Made by a program: the position numbers and the translations under genes. From NCBI GenBank assembly GCA_009777735.1, contig WRLF01000003.1, forward strand, positions 115,543 to 179,542: a stretch of 64,000 nucleotides of DNA, in the 5' to 3' direction. This stretch comes from Treponema sp. Its GTDB lineage: Bacteria; Spirochaetota; Spirochaetia; Treponematales; Breznakiellaceae. Under the pieces are notes generated by a model. The model ran no database searches and was not told where the DNA came from. It saw only the letters and a list, made by a program, of their open reading frames with translations. Below are positions 8,797-17,739 of the stretch, one piece after another (the stretch's first letter is position 1; each line of letters opens with the position of its first letter).

Positions 8797-9384
8797 ATGA
8801 AAAAAATTCTGCCTGCCGAAATATGGACTATTGTTCAGACGAAAGAAGGATATGCGGTTCTGCTGCGTCCCCTGAATAAAAATGTTGCAGTGCCGATTTT
8901 TGTCGGCCAGCTCGAAGTTCAGTCAGTTCTTATCGGCAAGGAAGGCATTAGCCTTCCCCGCCCGCTGACCCACGACCTGCTTCTCACACTGCTTGACAGC
9001 CAGGGCCTTACATTAAATCGCGTTGAAATCCATGATCTGAAAGACAACATTTTTCACGCACAGCTTGTCATTACCGGCGGCACATATACCGCCGGTAAAC
9101 CTCTCGTACTGGACAGCCGTCCGTCTGACGCATTTGGCCTTGTAACACGCTGCAAGTGTCCCATTTTTATCTCATCGGAAATTGTAAAATCAACCGGCAT
9201 TCCTCTGGATTTTTTTCTTGATGCATTGGAAAACAATGACGAAATAACAAGCGATATTTCTCCTCATGACGATGAACGCAGCAGGCTTTTTACACAGCTT
9301 AACGATGCCGTGGAAAAAGAAGAATACGAACGTGCCGCCGAAATCCGGGATCTGCTGAAAATGATGGATGAGGAAAACGGGTAA
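8797..9384 (+). CDS. Bifunctional nuclease domain (DUF151/BFN) protein with C-terminal UVR motif
   Basis: 195 residues. Residues 1-140 match the BFN family (PIFVGQLEVQSVLIG; RPLTHDLLLTLLDSQG; SRPSDAFGLVTR), reported to have DNase and RNase activity. Residues ~165-193 form a UvrB/UvrC (UVR) helical hairpin (LNDAVEKEEYERAAEIRDLL), a common combination. Ribosome-binding site TGAGGT precedes the ATG. Eight bases separate it from the prenyl synthase, so they are probably one operon without an obvious functional link. Confidence 0.85.
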   Translation: MKKILPAEIWTIVQTKEGYAVLLRPLNKNVAVPIFVGQLEVQSVLIGKEGISLPRPLTHDLLLTLLDSQGLTLNRVEIHDLKDNIFHAQLVITGGTYTAGKPLVLDSRPSDAFGLVTRCKCPIFISSEIVKSTGIPLDFFLDALENNDEITSDISPHDDERSRLFTQLNDAVEKEEYERAAEIRDLLKMMDEENG

Positions 9385-9500
9385 GGGGCAAGCAGGAATC
9401 ACGTCAGGCTGGAAGCCATTCCGGTACATTGAACTGCCTGATTCCGTTATGCTTGACAAAAGAAACATTCAAGTAAAAAATAAGTATTGAGGAGGAATGA

Positions 9501-10643
9501 ATGAAGAGAATATCCATTTTTACCATGTGTATAATAGCAGCTTTATGTACTCCGATTTTGGCGCAGGCGGCAGAGGACTTAATCTACACGCTTAACAGTA
9601 CCAATGATGGTGTGGTTATAACCGGCTACAGAGGGACGGGAACAAGGGTTATCATTCCCGCTGTAATCGAAGACTTTCCGGTAAAAGAAATAGCCCCCTA
9701 TGCTTTTAGCGCCGGAAACCTGGAATTAAGCAGAATACCTATACAACAGGTTCAGGCGGAAAATAATCAAGCTGTTCCTATCAACAGAAGAGGAATACTG
9801 GATACAGCCGTGTATACGGTGAACATGGCCCTGTCCGGAAACCGCCTGGTGGAAGTAAACGTAGAATATAAAATTACCAGCGTGGTTATACCCGAAGGTA
9901 TTACCAAAATTGGCGACTATGCCTTTGCTCAAACCTCTTTCCGGTGGGATATATGGGATCACCCCTTCTCTAACCGGTGGGATGAGAGGGATGGAGAATG
10001 GAATCCGCCAATCCCATTTAATATTACATCTTCCCTGACTTCAATATCTATTCCATCCACTGTTACTGAAATAGGAGAGCATGCATTTTCAGGCTGCGGG
10101 ATTGAATCTGTTATAATTCCCGAAGGGATTACGGCGCTTCCTGCAGGACTGTTTAGCGATTGTACAGCCTTAACAACGGTAACGCTTCCCCAAAGCCTGA
10201 CAAGTGTTGAAGAATGGGTGTTCTCTGGATGCGCATCTCTTAACTCAATCACCATTCCCGACAATGTTACTTCAATTGGCTTTGGCGTATTTTCCGGAAG
10301 CGGCCTTGTTTCATTTAACTGGCCGGCACATATCCCGGTAATACCCAGCGGTTCATTCAGCGGATCAAATCTAAGAACTATCGTCATTCCCGAAGGTGTT
10401 TCGGAAATTGGGTGGGGAGCCTTTCAGGATTGCGCAGAATTAACCAGCGTTACCCTTCCTTCCACTATCAGGAACATCGGTGGAGACGCTTTCAGCGGAA
10501 ATTCCGCCCTCACCATTATTACGATTCCTAATACAATTACAACCCTCAATATCGCGTCTAGTGCATTTGAGGGCTGTTCACGGCTTGGTCTGGCATCCCA
10601 GGCAAGACTCAATCAACTCGGCTATACGGGCAGATATCAATAG
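9501..10643 (+). CDS. Exported BspA-type leucine-rich repeat protein
   Basis: 380 residues with an N-terminal signal peptide (IFTMCIIAALCTPILAQA, cleavage near AQA-AED). At least seven LRR_5/BspA repeats of the form ITSIGxxAFSGCxxLxxVTIP run from about residue 115 to 370. In treponemes these surface proteins mediate adhesion. Two oligonucleotide-like insertions (residues 70-90 and 150-175) break the repeat rhythm. Strong ribosome-binding site GAGGAGG. The stop is 14 bases before the next gene, so the two are probably co-expressed. Confidence 0.85.
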   Translation: MKRISIFTMCIIAALCTPILAQAAEDLIYTLNSTNDGVVITGYRGTGTRVIIPAVIEDFPVKEIAPYAFSAGNLELSRIPIQQVQAENNQAVPINRRGILDTAVYTVNMALSGNRLVEVNVEYKITSVVIPEGITKIGDYAFAQTSFRWDIWDHPFSNRWDERDGEWNPPIPFNITSSLTSISIPSTVTEIGEHAFSGCGIESVIIPEGITALPAGLFSDCTALTTVTLPQSLTSVEEWVFSGCASLNSITIPDNVTSIGFGVFSGSGLVSFNWPAHIPVIPSGSFSGSNLRTIVIPEGVSEIGWGAFQDCAELTSVTLPSTIRNIGGDAFSGNSALTIITIPNTITTLNIASSAFEGCSRLGLASQARLNQLGYTGRYQ

Positions 10644-10657
10644 TAAACGCTTAATAT

Positions 10658-11485
10658 ATGAAAAATAACATTTCAGGTATGATATCGGGTTTTCTGGCTG
10701 TCACCGTAATTCTGGGAAGTTGTTCCCTGCAAGATGACCTCCGAAATAAAGATGAATTAGTGCTCAACCGTCAAGTCATCATAAACGACATGGTTCTTCC
10801 AAACGACGGGCATCCTGCCGGCGTACCCACTACCTATTCCTGGTATCATGGTTCGTATAGCTGGTGGCAGCCAAACATGAATCAATGGGCAAAGGGACCG
10901 TATCCGCCGGAAGACTTTACACAAATCATTGCATGGGGTCAGGTATATGCAGATGCAACTTTGCCAAACGCTGATACAGTTTTCCCGGATATACGCGTGC
11001 ATTTAAAGGACATGGAACTATGGATACTTCAGCAAAATAATACATGGATTCAAATAAGCGGCGGCGGCAATGATAAAATTTCCGGAGCAGCCTATGTTGA
11101 AGATTTTGTAAACGATGTCTCAAAACCGGCTGATATACGCGATGAAGATGACGGCGGAATTTCTGTACAAGCCGGTTCCGGTTTTAATTTTCATTTTTGG
11201 CCAAGAAGCGGGATGCAAAATATAGATTCATACAATATCAAAGGAATTTTAGTTGTATGCAAGGCACGGTTAATCGGAGGAAAAAGCAGCCAAAATCCAA
11301 AATATCTTGTTTCAATCGGCGCCGACTACTGGAAACCTAATACACAATGGGGCGGATTAAACCAGAACAATATTGCTGTTGGCGCAGGCCGTCATAAATA
11401 CGTTGCAAGGCAATGGCAATTTTTTACAATGCACACTTTTACCCCGGAAGAAACGGCAGACATTGTTTTTCCGGTTATCAGGTAG
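10658..11485 (+). CDS. Predicted lipoprotein, family not recognised
   Basis: 275 residues. Signal peptide ending in lipobox VILGSC, with Cys at about residue 22. The mature part is rich in Trp, Tyr and Gly (TYSWYHGSYSWWQPN; FNFHFWPRSGMQN) and looks like a beta-rich secreted domain, perhaps carbohydrate-binding, but no family motif is identifiable. It starts 14 bases after the BspA-like gene, has no clear Shine-Dalgarno site, and may be translationally coupled. Convergent with the outer-membrane barrel gene. Confidence 0.65.
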   Translation: MKNNISGMISGFLAVTVILGSCSLQDDLRNKDELVLNRQVIINDMVLPNDGHPAGVPTTYSWYHGSYSWWQPNMNQWAKGPYPPEDFTQIIAWGQVYADATLPNADTVFPDIRVHLKDMELWILQQNNTWIQISGGGNDKISGAAYVEDFVNDVSKPADIRDEDDGGISVQAGSGFNFHFWPRSGMQNIDSYNIKGILVVCKARLIGGKSSQNPKYLVSIGADYWKPNTQWGGLNQNNIAVGAGRHKYVARQWQFFTMHTFTPEETADIVFPVIR

Positions 11486-11502
11486 AATCTGTGCCGCCGC
11501 AC

Positions 11503-12729
11503 CTAAAACCGCAGCCTCAGTTTCACCGTGCAGTTGAAATAACTGCCTATGCGCTGCCCGTTTATTGGCAGTAACGGCTGGAGATGATCCGGCGGCAGGG
11601 GACCTAGTTCACCTCGATTTCCATCGCCGGAAAATAAGTCGCGGTCAAGGGGAATCTGTGCCGACAAACTTACAATCGCCCCCTGAAACAACTCATGGCT
11701 TGCGCTGATAATAGGAGTGAAAGAAACATCGTCAAAACAGGCAATGAGGGCAAAGCCGGCATTGGTAAAATCATTAAAACGCCAGGTAAAACCTGAATAC
11801 AGATAATGCTCATTGGAAAAACCGCCGCCATACCCGGCTGCGGTTGACGAACGTGCGCCGTTGTACAGGTATTCGGCAAGGACGATTAAGTCTCCGCCAA
11901 AAAAAGAATAGTCAACTCCTGCGCTGAAAGACAAGCCATCCAGTCCGGTTTTTGCTTCATGGTTGTAGGCATACAGCGCATCCATCACCAGCCCTATTTC
12001 CAGATCGGCCTTAACGGATAATCCAATACGGTGAATCCCCTGCATTGAGCCGCCCTGCGGCGATTCAAATGAGTACAGGCCCTGGAGGCTTGCTTTTTCC
12101 CAATGCTGATCCATTGAAATGCCCATAAGCCCGCCGCCCCCGCCGGAAAAAGGATCACGGGGGGCTGCGCCAAATCCGAGGAGTTTAAGATCATCGACGG
12201 GAAACCAGGTAAGGACTGCTCCCAAAACGGCGCGGGGGCGTGCATCGGGTTTCAGGGGATTGGGCGGATTGAGGAAATCCGAAGGCTTCCACACCTGTCC
12301 ATAACCGAAAGGCATCCGCATAAGACCGCCGTCTAAATCAAATGTCTCAAAGTTCAGCCGGAAGTGGATGCGTTCAAGCTCAATCGCCGCTATAAAATTT
12401 TCACTTCCGGCAAAAGATGTCAGGGCAATGCCGGAGTTTGTAATGCCCATGAGGTCTGCCATTTCTGCTGTCTGATTCACAGCCAAAGCATAATCTCCGG
12501 AGGCGGCGATAAAATTAAACGCGCCGTCAAACCGCGCACTGTCCCGAATCCTTGCCTGCATACGGATATTGGCATATTCTTCTATGCCGTAAGAGAAATT
12601 CGGATAATCCCCCGCACCTGCGTTAAACGAAACTGTCGAGTCCAGCAACCCGGAGAAATTCAATCCCTGAGCTGAAATGTGCAAGCTGCAACAAATAGCC
12701 AAAATATAAAATATAGTTATTCGCTTCAT
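11503..12729 (-). CDS. Predicted outer-membrane beta-barrel protein of the export operon
   Basis: 408 residues: signal peptide (IFYILAICCSLHISAQG), then alternating short hydrophobic/polar strands typical of a barrel, and a C-terminal LRLRF ending in Phe as outer-membrane proteins do. It is the last gene of a minus-strand operon with a LolA-like protein, two FtsX-type permeases and an ATPase. Position suggests it is the outer-membrane partner or end point of that transporter. No named family is recognised. Confidence 0.65.
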   Translation of the reverse strand: MKRITIFYILAICCSLHISAQGLNFSGLLDSTVSFNAGAGDYPNFSYGIEEYANIRMQARIRDSARFDGAFNFIAASGDYALAVNQTAEMADLMGITNSGIALTSFAGSENFIAAIELERIHFRLNFETFDLDGGLMRMPFGYGQVWKPSDFLNPPNPLKPDARPRAVLGAVLTWFPVDDLKLLGFGAAPRDPFSGGGGGLMGISMDQHWEKASLQGLYSFESPQGGSMQGIHRIGLSVKADLEIGLVMDALYAYNHEAKTGLDGLSFSAGVDYSFFGGDLIVLAEYLYNGARSSTAAGYGGGFSNEHYLYSGFTWRFNDFTNAGFALIACFDDVSFTPIISASHELFQGAIVSLSAQIPLDRDLFSGDGNRGELGPLPPDHLQPLLPINGQRIGSYFNCTVKLRLRF

Positions 12730-12759
12730 AATATATTTCTCCGTGTGAAAATTATCGAA

Positions 12760-13494
12760 TTAACGTCTCAAATTCCTCTCAGTAAAGATCGAGTCAGCAA
12801 TGGGTCTGTCCAGAATGACATTCTTCATAGTGAATACTGTTCTGGAACCTCTTCGCAAACGATCCCGCACTTCCATTTCCACCGGGAAACGTCTGCCGCC
12901 GATTACTTCCACGCGTAAAAGATTGAACTCCTTGAGTGTTGCCCCTGAGAGCGCAATAAGTTCTGTCCGCAGCAGGTCGTTGTTTTCCTGATCAATCCAG
13001 AGTCGGCGCATGGGATAACTTTCTGTGCGTGACAGGGCGGTCAATTCCAGCACCCAGGCGGGGCGGCCGTTGTGGGTTTCGGTACGCAGGATAACCGGAG
13101 TGTAACGGGTAGAGAGCGGTTCATTGTCCATGGCATCTTCGTACGACATGTCCGAACCCATCATGGCTTCACGCAGCATGTGACCGGAAATAAGCATTAC
13201 CCCTTCAAGGTCGGGCGAATACACCATAAGCCTGCCCCTTGCCCGCAGGTACCTGGTTCCCCGGTCTTCGGGATTCGTAAATTCTATGAAGCTGTCGGTA
13301 TTTCCCCTTGCCCAGGCATTCATGGTTCGTACCACCCGCCGGTTGTTATGCTCAATAAGCATCTCCCCTTCGTACTGAATGGTCTGGAAAACATCATTGT
13401 TATCCACCCGCCGCAAAATCTCGATAGCAGTCTGGGGAAACACAACGCCAGCCACTACAGCCCATAACACAACTACCAATAAATTATTTTTCAT
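12760..13494 (-). CDS. Outer membrane lipoprotein-sorting (LolA-like, COG2834) protein
   Basis: 244 residues: signal peptide ending near VVFPQ, then the LolA/LppX-like half-barrel pattern (TIQYEGEMLIEHNNRRVVRT, IEFTNPEDRGTRYLRARG, MVYSPDLEGVMLISG, RRLWIDQENNDLLRTEL). Such proteins carry lipids or lipoproteins through the periplasm. It lies 10 bases downstream of the second permease, in an operon with the ATPase and barrel, so it probably shuttles cargo from the permeases to the outer membrane. Ribosome-binding site AGGAGG. Confidence 0.85.
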   Translation of the reverse strand: MKNNLLVVVLWAVVAGVVFPQTAIEILRRVDNNDVFQTIQYEGEMLIEHNNRRVVRTMNAWARGNTDSFIEFTNPEDRGTRYLRARGRLMVYSPDLEGVMLISGHMLREAMMGSDMSYEDAMDNEPLSTRYTPVILRTETHNGRPAWVLELTALSRTESYPMRRLWIDQENNDLLRTELIALSGATLKEFNLLRVEVIGGRRFPVEMEVRDRLRRGSRTVFTMKNVILDRPIADSIFTERNLRR

Positions 13495-13504
13495 ACCATA
13501 CCTC

Positions 13505-14788
13505 CTATCTTCTCAACGCTTCAACTGGTTCGACGAACGCGCTTTTAAGCGATGGAATTAACGTGAATACCGATGCAACGGCCACACCCAGAAGCCAGGC
13601 CATTGCCAGCCTGCCAAAACTAAACTGAAAGAAAATGGAATTGCTCATGGGCATTTCGGCAAATGTGTTTCCGTACATGTCTCCCATGCGAATGGGGTAA
13701 TATTGACCAATGCCGGAAATAAGCCCTCCGATGATAATACCGCATAATGCACCAAATGCTGCCAGGAACAATGATTCAAAAAAGAACACTTTTACAATCT
13801 CGCTCCGGCTCATGCCAAGGCATCCCATCATGCCAATTTCTTTGATACGCTCGTGGATTATCATCACAACGGTATTGATTATGAGGAAGCTGGCGACAAT
13901 GAGAAACACCAAAAATACTATCGTGTAAATTGGTATGACCATTTTCATCACTGCGACCCAGTAATTGTCATTCCAGTCGCTGACGACATTCTCCTCTCCC
14001 AAAAGGCCCTGCATCCTGGCGGCGGCGTAAGTGCTCTGCCGGTCATCATCAAGGAATACTACCAGCGATTGAGTGCCTTCACCCAGTACGAGAAGGCTCT
14101 GCAGCCGATCGAAATCGGCGATAATGACCTGCTCGTCGTACTTGATATAATCAAAGTCGAATATCCCAGAGATAACCGGCCTCCAGAAACTGTCAGAAAA
14201 CCAGGCTGATGTGGTTCGCAGCGGAATCTGGTCGCCGATACGAAGCCCCGATTTTTCTGCAAAGACATGCCCTACAGCGACCTGGTTTCTTCCGGACTCC
14301 GGCCATGCGCCTGCCACAAGGCCGTCGTTTCTCCGGGTTAGGTTAAAATTGTTCCCACCTTGAGACAAATCCATTTCTCTTTCGATATCCAGTCCCCACA
14401 GCAGCGCATGTTTAATCGTACTTTCCTGCAATGTGGCGTAAGCGGCGATTCTCGGAAAGACTGCGCGTACTCCGGGAATTTCCTGATGAATTGATGCAGC
14501 CAGTTCCCGCCAGCTTGTTCCGTTCGCCACCGGATGCCAGACAGGCATAAGTTCCTGCTCCGCTTCATAACCGGCGGACACTACCCGGACATGGCCAAAC
14601 TCAAAGACCTGCACCAGGTCGTTAATACTCTGGGTCATCCCGTCTATCAATGATGAATAGATCACGATAAAAAATACCGCTATTCCCACTGCGGAAAAAC
14701 AAAAAGCCGTCCGCCTCTTGTTCCGCCAAATATTTCGGTACGCAATTTTAATAAGGCTGCCCGTACCACCCTGTTTGTTATTTGCCAT
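13505..14788 (-). CDS. FtsX/MacB-type ABC transporter permease (second permease)
   Basis: 427 residues. N-terminal IAYRNIWRNKRRTAFCFSAV amphipathic segment and transmembrane helix, a large periplasmic domain (about 45-265), then three C-terminal helices with the conserved IKEIGMMGCLGMSRSEIVKVFF cytoplasmic loop. This is the LolC/LolE/MacB topology, used for extraction or extrusion of substrates from the outer leaflet. It is shorter than its upstream partner and probably forms a heterodimer with it. Spacings are 12 bases upstream and 10 bases downstream. Confidence 0.88.
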   Translation of the reverse strand: MANNKQGGTGSLIKIAYRNIWRNKRRTAFCFSAVGIAVFFIVIYSSLIDGMTQSINDLVQVFEFGHVRVVSAGYEAEQELMPVWHPVANGTSWRELAASIHQEIPGVRAVFPRIAAYATLQESTIKHALLWGLDIEREMDLSQGGNNFNLTRRNDGLVAGAWPESGRNQVAVGHVFAEKSGLRIGDQIPLRTTSAWFSDSFWRPVISGIFDFDYIKYDEQVIIADFDRLQSLLVLGEGTQSLVVFLDDDRQSTYAAARMQGLLGEENVVSDWNDNYWVAVMKMVIPIYTIVFLVFLIVASFLIINTVVMIIHERIKEIGMMGCLGMSRSEIVKVFFFESLFLAAFGALCGIIIGGLISGIGQYYPIRMGDMYGNTFAEMPMSNSIFFQFSFGRLAMAWLLGVAVASVFTLIPSLKSAFVEPVEALRR

Positions 14789-14800
14789 ATAATTATCCTT

Positions 14801-16543
14801 TTATTCGAATCTGAGACTATCGGTAATAGCCATCTTCACCGCTTTGCGGGTTGGGAAAAAAGCCATACAGGATGCGATAAGTGTTGCTGCTATCCCTGTC
14901 CCGATGATTAACGGAATATTCCATACACTGCGGAAAACGCCGGTTGTACGGAAGCCAATGCCGCCTTCCATTATGTCCGCCATGGCAGTAAAATCTATAC
15001 CGGGATCCACTACCGGAGCATTGACAATAATGCTCAGTATTATTCCCAGCACCGATCCTATGAACCCGATAAAACCTGCCTCCAGCATATACGTCATGAT
15101 CATCTGTTTGTCAGTCATGCCCATGGCGCGCATCATCCCGGTCTCCTTCGTTCGTTCCATTATTGCCATCAGGATAGTGTTGGAAATTCCCAGGAATGAA
15201 AGGATGAATAACAAAAAGGCCAAAACCTGTGGTGCGCCGGTTTGGATTGCTTCGTAGCCAAAGTAATCGGCCATGTAATCTACCCAGGCAAAAACTCCCA
15301 GTTCGTCAGGAAGGGAAAGCCCCATTCCAGCCAGGCCCCGTTCCAGCGCGGCGGTAATGGCCGCGGTGCTTTCACTGTTTCCCGGCAGCCGTGTATTGGG
15401 TGCGCTCCGTTCGCGAATTACCAGTTCCGTTACTGCACCTTCAAGGGCCATGCCGGCATCGTCCTGCAGCACATCCAGGGGGATGTAAGCGGTATTGCCG
15501 TTGGGCAGCGGGGCAGGAGAATTAATGATGCCTACCACCGTTACATTCATCAACTGGTTTACATGGCGCACCGCTCCGGCATAACCAGCCCGGATCATGG
15601 CATCAAGAATCAGGCTGAGCTGTTCCTCGTCTTCTTCAATCAAATCCCATATTTCCAGAAATTCACTGTACTCATAAGCAGCCTGCACAATCGCTCTGTC
15701 TTCGGGACGAAGCGCGGGCATAAGCTCGTTTTCCCAGCGGTGGAACCTGATCGTTTCCGGCACTGCCTTTATATCAATAACCGCGTTGATCTGCACATCG
15801 TTACGGCTTGTGGCGGCAATTAAATTCCAGTAGCGATCCAGTTCTGTCTGAGGGACATTTCTGCGGAGTATCATCCGCTCATTGCCCTGGATATGCACTA
15901 ACTCAGGAGAGAAAAAATCAGTAAAAGTCGGCGCCACATCGTACAGCGAACGGATAAAATCCGCATCAGCCAGGTTTCTTGCTGCAACGGCGATTAACGC
16001 TTCCAGATCCAGCCGTAAAGGCCGAGTGGGGATACCTATCCGCAGCCGTTCCGCAGCCACTGTCCCCAGGACAATTTCAAATCTGCCGCTCTGTACCCAG
16101 CGCCCAAAATCAACATAGTTGACATAGCGCATGGTTTCCGCTTCAAACACCGGATCCACCCCGTGAAACAGGATGGGTGCGGAAGCGGTTTCCGAAAATA
16201 AAGTCCCGTTAAAAACAAAACGCGGCGCACTTACATAGCCTTCTCTGGAAAGAGCTTCCCGGTACATCTCCCAATCGGCAAATGTCTCGTAACTGGGCAT
16301 TTCGTCAAACCGCTCAAAGTGGAGTTTTGTTTGCAGTTTTGCCGCCCCCATCTCGAAATTGACAATATTTCTGCGGGATTCTATGGCCATACCGCCCAGC
16401 CAGCTGTTCAGAAAAATATATACCGCCACGCTGACCATGATCGCCAGCGAGGTGAGTAATGTCTTAACTTTATGCCTCGCCAGATTACGCATGGCAATTT
16501 TTTTCAGTTCCCAAACGCTATGTAAAAAACCAAAAAGCTTCAT
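14801..16543 (-). CDS. FtsX/MacB-type ABC transporter permease (first permease, enlarged periplasmic domain)
   Basis: 580 residues with the same topology as the next gene: MRNLARHKVKTLLTSLAIMV at the N terminus, C-terminal helices with TKETGMMRAMGMTDKQMIMTY. The periplasmic domain of roughly 370 residues is much larger than usual (LolE has about 200) and has no recognised subdomain. AGGAGG ribosome-binding site. A hairpin repeat of about 130 bases sits between this gene and the ATPase, the only large gap in the operon. Confidence 0.88.
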   Translation of the reverse strand: MKLFGFLHSVWELKKIAMRNLARHKVKTLLTSLAIMVSVAVYIFLNSWLGGMAIESRRNIVNFEMGAAKLQTKLHFERFDEMPSYETFADWEMYREALSREGYVSAPRFVFNGTLFSETASAPILFHGVDPVFEAETMRYVNYVDFGRWVQSGRFEIVLGTVAAERLRIGIPTRPLRLDLEALIAVAARNLADADFIRSLYDVAPTFTDFFSPELVHIQGNERMILRRNVPQTELDRYWNLIAATSRNDVQINAVIDIKAVPETIRFHRWENELMPALRPEDRAIVQAAYEYSEFLEIWDLIEEDEEQLSLILDAMIRAGYAGAVRHVNQLMNVTVVGIINSPAPLPNGNTAYIPLDVLQDDAGMALEGAVTELVIRERSAPNTRLPGNSESTAAITAALERGLAGMGLSLPDELGVFAWVDYMADYFGYEAIQTGAPQVLAFLLFILSFLGISNTILMAIMERTKETGMMRAMGMTDKQMIMTYMLEAGFIGFIGSVLGIILSIIVNAPVVDPGIDFTAMADIMEGGIGFRTTGVFRSVWNIPLIIGTGIAATLIASCMAFFPTRKAVKMAITDSLRFE

Positions 16544-16564
16544 AAATACCTCCTGGAAAAAATC

Positions 16565-16692
16565 TCACACAAAGGCACAAAGACACAGAGACACAAAGGA
16601 AGAGTTAGGAATGAGAAATGAAGGATGAAAAGCAACATATATGTATCATTTTTCATTTTCTTAAACCTCTGTGTCTCCGTGTCTCTGTGTGA
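16565..16692. repeat. Small inverted-repeat element inside the ABC operon
   Basis: Left end TCACACAAAGGCACAAAGAC and right end (reverse complement) TCACACAGAGACACGGAGAC are imperfect terminal inverted repeats about 30 bases long around an AT-rich centre. It carries no gene. A related element lies at 43743-43848. It separates the ATPase gene from the first permease gene and would form a hairpin in the mRNA. Confidence 0.7.
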
Positions 16693-16718
16693 TAAATATG
16701 CGAATAAATTTATCCTGT

Positions 16719-17405
16719 TCATGCTTTTACCTCGTCGCTTTCGATTTGACCGTCCCTGATGCGGATAAGGCGGCGGGCATAGTCCATTACCATTTGGTCG
16801 TGAGTTGAGAAAATGAACGTTGTTCCTTCGGATTTATTGAGGGCCAGCATCAATGCAAGTATCTCGCTGCCAATCGTGGAGTCCAGATTTGCCGTCGGCT
16901 CGTCAGCGAGGATTAAGGCGGGTTTTTTAACCAGAGCGCGCGCAATTGCCACCCGCTGTTGCTGGCCGCCGGACATTTCCTTGGGACGCCGTTTTTCCAT
17001 GCCGTCAAGACCCACGTCAGACAGCGCCTTTGCGGTTCGTTCCTTGATTTCTTTGGGAGGAACGCCCAGCAAGCTCAAGGGGAAAGAAATATTTTCCTCA
17101 ACCGTAAGCACAGGAATAAGGTTGTAGGCCTGGAAAATAAAGCCAATGCTGTGCCGCCGCAGCAAAGCAAGCTGTTTTCTGGACATTTTTCCCATGTCCT
17201 GACCGCCCACCAGCATGGTTCCGCCCGTCAAAGTGTCCAAACAGCCAGCCAAATGGAGAAAAGTCGATTTTCCGCTGCCGGAAGGCCCGGCAATAGCGGC
17301 AAATTCCCCGCCCTGGAACTCCAGGCTTACCCCCCGCAAGGCATGAACCGTCTGCCCGTTCAGGCCATAATCTTTTACCACATTTTCCGCTTTAACTACT
17401 GTCAT
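16719..17405 (-). CDS. LolD/MacB-type ABC transporter ATP-binding protein
   Basis: 228 residues. Walker A GPSGSGKST (residues 40-48), Q-loop FIFQAYNLIPVLT, signature MSGGQQQRVAIARAL, Walker B LILADEPT and switch His in FIFSTHD. This is the LolD/MacB/FtsE subclass, which drives mechanotransmission-type permeases. It is the first gene of the export operon and has an AGGAGGAG ribosome-binding site. Its promoter carries an operator shared with the gntR gene at 29.9 kb. Confidence 0.92.
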   Translation of the reverse strand: MTVVKAENVVKDYGLNGQTVHALRGVSLEFQGGEFAAIAGPSGSGKSTFLHLAGCLDTLTGGTMLVGGQDMGKMSRKQLALLRRHSIGFIFQAYNLIPVLTVEENISFPLSLLGVPPKEIKERTAKALSDVGLDGMEKRRPKEMSGGQQQRVAIARALVKKPALILADEPTANLDSTIGSEILALMLALNKSEGTTFIFSTHDQMVMDYARRLIRIRDGQIESDEVKA

Positions 17406-17419
17406 GACATCTCCTCCTC

Positions 17420-17474
17420 ATATTGTACTAATTACCTAATACAATCATAATTGAACTAGTACAATAAGTCAAGT
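17420..17474 (-). promoter_or_regulatory. Promoter-operator of the ABC export operon
   Basis: On the minus strand TTGACT (17472-17467) and TATGAT (17449-17444) are 17 bases apart. TTGTACTAGTTCA fills the spacer, and a second TTGTATTAG/TAGTACAA set follows -10. About 56 bases align closely with the region over the start of the GntR gene at 29.89-29.93 kb. GntR/YtrA-family regulators bind inverted repeats of this general kind. Confidence 0.75.
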
Positions 17475-17542
17475 GGAAATTCTGGTTTTTTTGAAATAAT
17501 TATTCGATTGACTTGTATCTACATTGTGCGTATTCTGTATAT

Positions 17543-17739
17543 ATGACAACCACAGTAGTTACTAAATGAGGGAACAGTCATGCTCTTCGGTTGCCTTTGC
17601 AAATTGTAAAAACTGCCGGAATAGCTTGTAACGATAAAGTGTATTTGGAAACATACGAAGTAAAATAATTATTTCAAAAATCCCAACGCCCAAACAAGGA
17701 ACGCTGGAATATTGTATAGCATATATAATGAGGTTATAA
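17543..17739 (+). pseudogene. Decayed MazE/AbrB-type antitoxin
   Basis: Translation from ATG 17543 reads MTTTVVTK, then TGA (17567-17569), then GNSHALRLP, which is the classic MazE N-terminus (KWGNSxALRLP) with the invariant Trp codon TGG changed to TGA. Reading continues to a stop at 17666. A -1 shift near 17662 restores an open frame (IIISKIPTPKQGTLEYC) that ends at 17739, just before the next ATG. So there are two lesions. The promoter is intact: TTGACT (17508-17513), 17 bases, TATTCT (17531-17536), six bases, ATG. No mazF toxin follows. Confidence 0.75.

Noticed and set aside
15242..15823. 193-residue plus-strand frame within the first ABC permease.
   Set aside because: Opposite to a gene with permease motifs; no start signal or domain.
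17567..17569. TGA in the mazE-like frame as a selenocysteine or Trp recoding site.
   Set aside because: The position is Trp in MazE, a second frameshift follows, and other genes in the window use TGA as an ordinary stop.
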